The notes below the pieces were generated by a model. The model made no database searches and was not told the DNA's origin. It saw nothing but the letters and a program-made list of their open reading frames with translations. A program made the translations under genes and the position numbers. A stretch of DNA of 64,000 nucleotides from contig JAZGTN010000064.1 in NCBI GenBank assembly GCA_037783415.1, forward strand, positions 992,001-1,056,000, in the 5' to 3' direction. Positions 56,234 through 64,000 of the stretch are shown piece after piece. Every line of letters starts with the position of its first letter. The stretch's first letter is position 1. The DNA comes from Leptasterias polaris (taxonomy: Eukaryota; Echinodermata; Asteroidea; Forcipulatida; Asteriidae).

Positions 56234-58430
56234 CTCTGTACTCAACTAAACAAGGAAATATCATTCGTTTATAGACACGAACCAGCGCAAGTGATGTGAA
56301 CTCGGAGGAATTGCGTGTATATTAGCCTTTTTCCCTTCGCTTTTAAAGCCTATAGTTGACTACAGTTGGTGCACGCACAGTGCCTACAGTGTCATCTGTT
56401 CATATATAATGAGTATTTCCAATGCGCCATTCCGTCGTACAAAGATGCTCAATGCGGTTAAAAAGCAACTTATTCAGGCGCGAATCCATGGCTTTTGTAA
56501 TTTTTCAAATGTTGACCAAAACATCAAATCCGTACAGAGACCACAAAAAATGTTCCATTGGTTCACGTGTGTACTCATAAATGCTGGACAACGATGTATA
56601 CGTTAACTGCACTAACATCCGATTCAACACAGATATACATTGCTTTTATGAATGGAGAGGGTGGTTCAAGTAATTACCTGTGAATGTTTTACCGAGTACC
56701 ACAACCTTGCCGTGTATGTTAAAAAAACATGTTCTTGCAAGGATTATACTGCATTGGGCATTTCTACGAGACGAATCAGCGAGCGAAGCGCAAAGCCCTT
56801 ACGCGCGTGGTCCGCTAGAAATTGTTTACAATTTTAGGAGCTCTCTGGGTCAATATATAAAAATTTTAAAGGTGTTTTGCATGTTGTTATACACAGTTTA
56901 AAGTTTGCTTTTATTTTGTGTAAGGGGAGTGGGAGGCAAACGTCGGTTGGGGGCCACATGCTTGAGGTTTATGTAGAAACAGCGTTCTAGTCAGGATGTA
57001 ATTTCATACAGCGCCTTATTTAAAAGGTATTTTATGAGAAGAACGAGCGAACGAGAAGAATTTACGGAGTGGGGTCCGGGGCCCGCTTTAGAGCCCCGGA
57101 AATTGTTTTCAACATTACGCGCTCTCTGATGCACATGCAATCTATGACATATCAGTGGCGTTTTACACCTTATTTTTACCTTTTTAAAATTGAGATTGTT
57201 TACTTGTCTTCTTTTAATTTTTTCCATGGCAGAAATAAGGAAGAGTGCTCCTAGTGGCCCTTTGTTGACTACACATTTGTTTATAAAAACGTTCCAGGCA
57301 TCACTTTTGACGTTGAGCCCATCTCAAAGTTAAAGTCTTTCATCAATGTCTCACCGTATTACTCACGTGGAAACATCTGGTCAACAGTTTTCTGGTCTTC
57401 AGGGGTGAAAATATCTATTGAAGACAATCATCTGCCTGTTTTTTTTCAATTTGCGGTAGACTTGTGGATAAGTCGTTAAATGTTTGTCGCCGGGCATCCT
57501 CTCATGCGATTAAGCTGACACATCCATGCCCGCGCTTACCATTGACTCCCAAAATGGGTGAGCTTCGCAGACTCTAGCGCGTGTGACGTTGGTGCAAGGG
57601 GGCCAATAAGCAAAAAGTGTCAACCAAATACAAATTAAAGAAACAATACAATAACAATTTTGGAGTTACTTGAATGCTAATAAGAACAAGTGAGTCTTGG
57701 GGGCAATTTCAGTTAGTACGGGACGTGCGAGGGTACGTGGAAGTGCATTCCTTCAACAGATAACAGCTTAGATGGGAACATGGTCTAAAACACACGATCT
57801 TGCTGAGCTTACATAGTAACAGCGGTACAGTGCGTTCGGCTGGTTCCTTTGTTCTTGTGGAGTAGGCTAATTGTTACTTGCAATCTAATATCAAAATTGC
57901 AAGCCTTTAAAAAGAGTTAGTAGAAATACACAGAAGTTAGTTTTACTTCATTGAGTGCTGACACAAGAGTAACATTCCACAAGCAATTAGCAAACACGAG
58001 ATGAATATTAAATCTCATAAAACAAAAATCTCTTACCCTAACCTGGCTTTTGATCCAATACCGCTTTGAAGTTAGTGGCAAACTTTGCAGCAAACTTGTC
58101 AAGGAAAATATCGTAGGGGAAATAACTTTACTGTACAGTTTCAAGTCACATTTGTATAGGACTATATTGTTGATTTGTAAATTACGCCACATAGAAGGGG
58201 ATAAAATTGAATGAGTTAAATATTGTTGGATGGCATCCTATTTGGAATGCATTGTTGCACACAGAGTGTTAAACTTTTTCACCTGTCGAGAGACAAGAAT
58301 AGCAAGGGCGGAAAGGCATCTTGAGTCTTTGTTCAACATAACTGCGAAATGCTTTGAGTGTAAAACGGCCCCATACACACGCCGGCTGAATGTTGCATGT
58401 AACATTCTAACTATAAATACATATCATTAG
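56234..58430. other. Upstream region of the guanylate cyclase; no other gene recognised
   Basis: The cyclase promoter or a 5' UTR exon should be here. On the minus strand CTATAAAC (about 56275-56268) and CTTTAAAAG (about 56345-56337) are weak TATA candidates; neither is convincing. A short exon-like piece at about 57375-57425 (minus) has AG and GTGAGT borders but no family signature. The rest is AT-rich. Confidence 0.4.
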
Positions 58431-58432
58431 AC

Positions 58433-58545
58433 CCCCCCCAAAACCCCTCCCCCCCAAAAAAAAAAACCCCCAAAAAACAAAAACAAAAAACAAAAAAAAC
58501 ACCCCAAAACCCAAACAAAAAACAAAAACCACACAAACAAACAAA
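58433..58545. repeat. C/A-rich low-complexity tract
   Basis: Runs of CCCCC and AAAAA alternate. Open frames across it are composition artefacts. Confidence 0.8.
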
Positions 58546-59599
58546 AAAGCTTTCTCGAGACCTTAAGTTGTCCAACTTATTTATAGTGATACATACACCA
58601 AGCAAAACACCGTCACACACCAGAGTGGAATACTTCTGTTTTATTCTGTTTCTCCCACGTTGGGTATGGTTGCCTGGTTACAGGTTGACAACAAGTCAAG
58701 ATGTATGTATTCTGTAGTGTATCAAATATTAATAGCAGTCCCTCCCTTTGAACAACCCTCCCTGGCTGCAGTTGGACTTTAGGCTGCATATAAACAATAC
58801 AAAAGGGAACATGAACAATAACAAGTAGTGAAACATTAAACTTTAACGAACGGGCTATCTAACCAAGGGTCGATGAGTTTAAATTGAACCCCATATCCCC
58901 AGAAAATTACCCTCAAACTTCCATATTTTATGCCATATAAAATACACTTTGCATGCACAACATAAGATAAAGTATGTTTGCTTTACTCACCCAATAATGA
59001 TTGATTCTGAACCCTAAAAACCTGCAATTCTGTGCAGCGTGGAAATTATCGACTACATCATAATGTTTTTCATGTGCTTGTAACAACCGCTTCCTAAAGC
59101 GCACGAAGCACGCCCTCTGCCGCCTGAGACGCCAAGTCGCAACACTCATCTTCGTTAGGCTTTTAAATAGTATAGTATTATTTCATTTCTCGAAATACAG
59201 AGCACTTACAAGCCCAGAATGGTATCTTACATTTCCCCGTATCAAACAAAACTATGTATCAAACAAAACTATTTCTCATTTCCCCAACCCACCCTTTTAA
59301 AAGAACTAACATTTACATGACGCCTCCAAAGTCTTTTGAAGCTTGACCCTCAATCCAGACAAAGAGACGCGTAAGAGCGACAAACTGATTAACAAGCTCA
59401 ATTACCCCCTTGTGTGAAGGAAATCATGAAAGATCTTCTATCTACTAAAGGATGGGCATCCACCAAATAAAATGAATCCAAAAAAGAATGTCTAAAAAAT
59501 ATAAAACTATAATTATTCTATTCTGCAACTGATTTCATATTAGAAAGTATCAACCCACATGATACTTAATAGCACAGCACAATCACCAATGCCAGTTCA
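58546..59599. other. Unassigned sequence
   Basis: AT-rich. A minus-strand frame at 58928-59149 has a short basic N-terminus (RLRRQRACFVRFRKRL) but no recognised family; I do not call it. Confidence 0.35.
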
Positions 59600-59770
59600 G
59601 TTCAGTCATAGCCGTCCTCCCGAAGCAAGACCCGGAGATCGGGTCCCAACAGGTCCCTGTTGCTGGCAAGTTTCCCTGCAGCTGTCACAGATGGTATGTC
59701 AGCCTCTTCGCAAAAGCGCTTGATATCATCGAGCCACATTTTTCAGGTCTATCTCGAACAAAACAATTCA
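59600..59770 (-). mobile_element. RTE-like LINE 3' end (C-terminus of ORF2)
   Basis: Read 59770 to 59600: RDRPEK, then after a frame slip MWLDDIKRFCEEADIPSVTA, AGKLASNRDLLGPDLRVLLR, a stop, and an ACTGA-type repeated tail (CTGAACTGAACTGG). A W.DDI motif near the C-terminus is typical of RTE-type ORF2 proteins. Confidence 0.6.
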
Positions 59771-60140
59771 AAGTCGTATTTCGAGGAAACGAAAGCTTGT
59801 TTTTAGGGAACGAAATCCCCTTTCGGTGGAAATAACGCGTATTTTTATGGAACGAAATCATATTTAGAGCGAACGAAAGTATATTTTGTGCGAACAAAAA
59901 CATATTTCGAGGAAATGACTGCGTATCTTCAGGGAACGAAAGCATATTTCTGGGTAACAAAATCGTATTTGGGGGGAAAGAAACCGTGTTCGAGGGAACA
60001 AAAACATATTTTCTCTGAAAAATCTATTTCATTACCTATAGAAAAACACACTTTGTTCACAAAATAAAAAATAATATTTTATGTGACAAAATTATATTTT
60101 GATTGAATTAAATAATATTTTGAGGAAACAAAATAATTTT
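59771..60140. repeat. Degenerate tandem repeat (GGAACGAAA..ATATTT)
   Basis: Roughly a dozen copies of a unit of 27-33 bases, GGAACGAAA(N)CATATTT(N)GAG. The minus-strand frame reads as a 9-residue pattern SFPxNxxxx, an artefact of the repeat. Resembles 45065-45545. Confidence 0.7.
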
Positions 60141-62403
60141 GTTGGAATTTTGTGAGTCGAGAGATGGAAAAAAGAAATTTCGAGTGAGGTATTTTTTCCA
60201 CCTTTTAATTTTTAATTTCTTTTTCAGGGGCTGTTTTTTTTTGGGGGGAGGGGCCTCGTTTTTTGTAATTTGTCACACAAATTGTTTAACCTAATTGCAC
60301 CGCCAACATAAAAGTGGTTGTATTGACATAAATCTTATTTAATTACCAAGAAATTCGGTACAAATCGGGGGAAGGAACGTACACAGAGCATTGAAACGTT
60401 GCGTTTTTGAAACAGCGGAATCTATCAGCGAGGTTCACCGACTAACAAACCCGCAATGCCAACAATGTAGTTGGTTGTCTGGCTCCCTACCCCTCCCACG
60501 TTCATGGGCTTCCAGGTACAGCTATCTCTTGGCTCGGGGGTTTCCGTCGCGCTGAGCACCGCCGAGACACTGCCTGCCAGCTACACGATTGCCCCTGTGT
60601 GACGCGTAGCTACTAGTCCCCACGCTGTGTACTGTAAAACACGCATTCGTTACTCGGACTCTCTGAAATAAAATCTTACGTTCGATTTTTTGTAATTATT
60701 TACAAGTTGTATCCATAATTTGAATACGTATTTTCTTTTGTCAAATACTCATGAATACTTGCTAAAAAAACAGAGTTGAATTCGGTACAGTAATTAATTT
60801 TTATACGGCTGGAAGTAAAACTAACTCCAAAAATCACGAGGGTTATCCGAACCAAAATTGTGGTTCGGATAACCCATGTGACCTTCGTTTTTTGAAAAAT
60901 GCTCAAAAACGGCCAAAATTGATGGTTTCTTTTAGGAACCGTTCTTCTCCATTCCTGGAAGACCATTGGAATCATGTTTTAGTCTATTTTGTAGCCAAAA
61001 TAACCCAACAAAGCCGGTGTGTCCCTTTAACTTTGTCACTAAACTCACTCGATTCGTTTGTTTAGGTTTGAAGTTCATTATGTTAACATTTGACCTTGCG
61101 CAGCACCAAAAAAACGGTCGGTTTTTCTTTTGCATTAAGGCCTAATGTAGTATGTATTTATTCTACGTAACCAAAATAAAATATTTTTAACTTGACCCTT
61201 TTTTGAGTAACAGTTTTGATATTAACGTGTAATACATTTTGTGGAGAACACAATCACTTTAAATGGCCCAAAACATTAGATATTGACCCTTCTGACTAAA
61301 TGAAACAAATTCAAGCAAAACATTATTTTTAGATGATCCATATTTGTCTCTCTGAGAAATTTTACAACTTTAGTGGACACCATAAAAAAGCACACGCTTA
61401 CACTACTTATCCCTGCAACACCACCGCACACATTTCAACCAAATTAACAACCAGCAGCAAGTTCGGTTGACTGACTAGAGTCGACTAGATTAACCATTGT
61501 CAATCTGGATGTCACTCGAACGCTGCATGGTTGAACCAGAGCAGCACTGTTTCTCTAGTCAACTAACGAAGTTACGTCACTTTGTCAAGATGGTGTTTTG
61601 GAACAATACATCATTTTTCTCTTCGATACGTTATCGCCATGTTAGTTGCAATATTTGCCGAATCAATCGACAAAATCAATCCCACCAAATAGGGAGAAAA
61701 CAGATCGTCGTCTTCATTAATATTTTGTAGGCCCTCAAAATATTCTCTATTAGACAGATTTGAGAGCCCAAAATAAAAGGGATACAGTGTAAAAATGTTG
61801 CACAATTGTGACCGGGGGTTGTTGACTTCCAACTTGAGGTATTTTGGATGACATAGGCCCTGATTGCCGCGAAGTGTTGGGTAATTTTTCAAGATTGATG
61901 CTCGGACGTTTGGAAATTTACACCGGCGCCGGGGTGTTTTTATTTTGAGGGGGAATAACTTGACGTGCCCAGGGACTCCCCACATCAAATTGAGCAGATG
62001 ATAAAAGTTCAAGAGTCAATGGATAATTTCCCATTTACAGCAAAAAGCTGTGAGACTTCTAAGTATTTTATTGCGTATTTTTGAATATTTAGCATAATAC
62101 ACTGTATGCAATGGAAAGTGTATTTAGTGGGGTGCAACCCTAAACGCGTTCGAGTGAACCACAGACCACGTATGCATGATTTAAAGATCTACTTCAACGG
62201 CACTAAGATAATTTAAACGTTACCGAAATTCAATCAATTTGTGTTTCATGATTACGTATATTTCAAAGAAAATCCTTAGCGGTGGTTGCGTAATTAAAAA
62301 AAAAGGTCATTTTGACCAGCGTTCAGCAGCTCCTCATAGCGAGTTTTTGGAAACAGCGTGTCACGTGATGAAAATATACCATAGACTTTGATGACGTACA
62401 TGA
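60141..62403. other. No gene recognised
   Basis: AT-rich sequence with a T-run (60226-60243), a perfect hairpin at 60840-60875, and no coding or transposon signature that I can support. Confidence 0.45.
60840..60875. repeat. Perfect 15-bp hairpin
   Basis: GGGTTATCCGAACCA and its exact inverse TGGTTCGGATAACCC are separated by six bases. Confidence 0.7.
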
Positions 62404-62735
62404 GTGGAAACGGCTTGTTTACCCCCCGCGCAGCAGAGTGTGTTTATTGTACGCGTCTATAGCTATTTTCACGGTAACGAAAAAAAAAAGTCAGACACTA
62501 GCGGATCGTGGGAGGAACATAGTGTGGACGAAGAAGAATTAGCAAATACATATGATAGTATTGATAGTGAGGATAGCTCTGACGGTTGAGGGAGCTCCTC
62601 CGAAGACGAAGAGGGCGTTGATGAAGCTTGGGGAGTTGCCGAACCATATTGGTTTGAGCCACTGGCTGCCAAGGATCGCGAAGGTGATAATCCTGATGCA
62701 GGAGGCGAAGCTGAGCGACTAAATAACACTGAATG
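62404..62735 (+). pseudogene. Possible exon of a P2X7-intracellular-domain-like protein, with in-frame stop
   Basis: The frame from the ATG at 62404 is Ser/Asp/Glu-rich (SWEEHSVDEEELANTYDS) up to a TGA at 62587-62589. In the same frame it continues GSSSEDEEGVDEAWGVAEPY, then WFEPLAAK and ERLNNTEW, ending at a good GTGAGT donor (62736). An acidic start, an EPYxFEP motif and NTEW just before a splice site are, in my recollection, the start of the cysteine-rich P2X7-type intracellular ('ballast') domain proteins expanded in invertebrates. I could not find the next exon (expected CxCGNC). The stop suggests a pseudogene, or that translation starts elsewhere. Confidence 0.42.
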
Positions 62736-63580
62736 GTGAGTCCCACAGGTTTTTGAACAACAAACAATGCAATGTTTACTGTTGTTTACTCTCCCCCACT
62801 GTTTATCGTCATGAAGTACTTATTTTTATGCGGCATATTTGCAAAGAATGAGGCCGCTAATGGATGGAAATAACAGCAGAACCTTGATTTCTTTTTATCA
62901 CGAAATGGTTGCTGTTGTCCAATATGGTTGCTGTAACGTTTTCATGTCAAAATTGAATCGGTGTCACTCAAAAGTTTTCCCCATTGGGTTAGCGCAGGTA
63001 TCCTTATTGGAGAACTGTGTTCCATGGAGAAAGGGAAATGGACGAATGTTATTTTATTTTCTAATTTTTCGTTTATCCATGAATGTTTTCACAAATCAAT
63101 CATCAAATCTCAGTTCAGTGTGTCCGTGATAATATTGTTTTCAATACCCCACAGACATGCCGTATTTTCTTTCACTGTTCTACCGCATTGACTTGTTTAG
63201 CAATGCATAAATAGTGAGGTAGGTCCTAGCCTAATTAGTTTTAATGTCAAGCTCATTTGCTTATTATTTCTCTTTTAGGCCAGTATCATGTTATGTTATT
63301 CTTTAAAACAGAACTACAAACAATTACAAACAATTTTTCAACTAAAATAAAAATTCCCAGTGACACAAAGTGAAAACAACGGCCATTGCAATCGGTAAAC
63401 AATGAGAAACATTGTGTGAGCCGTCTGTACCTGTTTGCGGACACATGGATTTCCGGCCTTGGTCATGTTACTAATTGTATCTTTTATCAATATAGTTTTG
63501 TTTGGATGGGAGGACTTGAAAGCGCGTCTAATCCAAACGTCAGGGTCATGTGGTTTTGAGTGCGGGAAGTTTGAAATCAA
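62736..63580. other. No gene recognised
   Basis: Searched for the next exon of the P2X7-like candidate without success. AT-rich with no repeat signature. Confidence 0.4.
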
Positions 63581-63589
63581 TGAAGCGTA

Positions 63590-63622
63590 CGCGTATATAA
63601 GCCGACAATAGGTTCGGTCAGT
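63590..63622 (+). promoter_or_regulatory. Candidate core promoter (TATA box and initiator)
   Basis: GTATATAAG at about 63592-63600, then TCAGTCAG about 20-25 bases downstream (63617-63625), which fits a TATA-Inr arrangement. The first ATG in a good context (ACAGTCATGG) follows at 63701. Confidence 0.5.
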
Positions 63623-63700
63623 CAGTTCAGGCCGTAGCACACGTTAAGTGTTAACTTGGTGTTAATACAATTCTGTTGTTACTGGTTATCTTTCACAGTC

Positions 63701-64000
63701 ATGGCTTCCAGTGATACTAACCAACCTACAGTTTTTAATCCAGAAGCACTCTTTGATAAGTTCAAGGATTATTTCAATCATAAATTCGAGTCTTTGAGTA
63801 ACAGTAACCAAAACACAGACGACAGCAGTATAAAGGAGCTTCGGAACAAGCTAGAGGCGAAAGATCTAAAACCTGGCAATGCAGCACAATTTGAATTTTG
63901 CGGCAAGTTAGAGATCGTCCTTGACAAGATCAAGATATCTCTACTTAAGAAGGGCAACATCCAAGAAGCCATCGAAGGGATCCAAGAAGCTGAGGAGCTG
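63701..64000 (+). CDS. Partial ORF, possible retroelement ORF1 (gag-like), open at the window edge
   Basis: The frame starts at the ATG at 63701 (MASSDTNQPTVFNPEALFDK) and is open for 100 codons to the last base. It is polar and helical: KDLKPGNAAQFEFCGKLEIV (about residues 54-73), then a charged helix GNIQEAIEGIQEAEEL. A QFEFxxKLE segment followed by such helices resembles ORF1 proteins of tyrosine-recombinase retrotransposons and related multicopy genes in marine invertebrates, by recollection only. A promoter-like sequence precedes it. A host gene is equally possible. Confidence 0.45.
   Translation, partial: MASSDTNQPTVFNPEALFDKFKDYFNHKFESLSNSNQNTDDSSIKELRNKLEAKDLKPGNAAQFEFCGKLEIVLDKIKISLLKKGNIQEAIEGIQEAEEL

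Noticed and set aside
57375..57425. Short minus-strand exon candidate (IFTPEDQKTVDQMFP)
   Set aside because: AG and GTGAGT borders are present, but the piece is too short to recognise and has no partner exon.
58411..58620. Phenylalanine/glycine-rich minus-strand ORF
   Set aside because: Composition artefact of the C/A-rich tract.
63338..63640. Minus-strand 100-codon ORF
   Set aside because: It overlaps the promoter region of the plus-strand frame and has no recognised motif.

Overview
This is animal genomic DNA: low gene density, spliced exons with GT/AG junctions, long AT-rich introns and many nested transposable elements. The mix of BEL/Pao, DIRS, CR1-like, RTE-like and Penelope-like retroelements, tRNA-derived SINEs, and a guanylate cyclase with a NIT (nitrate/nitrite-sensing) domain suggests a marine invertebrate. 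An echinoderm or similar deuterostome is my best guess, but nothing here proves the species.

The one clear host gene lies on the minus strand between about 56.2 kb and 20.55 kb. It is a two-pass membrane guanylate cyclase with an extracellular NIT domain. I can assemble five coding exons whose phases agree: 54854-56233, 43857-43962, 42204-42341, 21520-21618 and 20561-20655. They give about 606 residues and reach almost the end of the cyclase domain. Introns 1 and 3 (about 10.9 and 20.6 kb) are packed with repeats. Two other possible host or element genes lie near the right edge: an acidic exon resembling the P2X7-type intracellular domain (62.4-62.7 kb, with an in-frame stop), and a reading frame behind a TATA box that runs off the window (63701-64000).

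0-6.6 kb: a decayed BEL/Pao pol region (plus strand). It is interrupted by a LINE 3' fragment and by a hAT-like DNA transposon (3128-6050, exact 8-bp target duplication), which itself holds a CR1-like LINE. 7.7-16.0 kb: a DIRS-type tyrosine-recombinase retrotransposon (minus strand) with inverted terminal repeats and an internal complementary region, carrying four younger insertions, three with clean target duplications. 16-20.5 kb: SINEs, a small TIR element, a 26-bp minisatellite, the 5' end of an LTR retroelement with a tRNA-Pro-like primer site, and a solo LTR inside a 68-bp tandem repeat.

22.5-41.4 kb (intron 3 of the cyclase): an array of about 1.1-1.3 kb modules rich in the TGACGTCA palindrome, in both orientations, with a 3-kb interrupted palindrome and nested TIR elements. 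42.3-54.8 kb (introns 1 and 2): a 4.4-kb DNA transposon with about 290-bp TIRs (45940-50364), coding for a decayed protein of a multicopy family with a CXC-like cysteine-rich tail that I cannot place in a named transposase superfamily, plus Penelope-like, RTE-like and SINE fragments and a 166-bp hairpin. 56.3-64 kb: mostly AT-rich sequence without recognisable genes apart from those named above.
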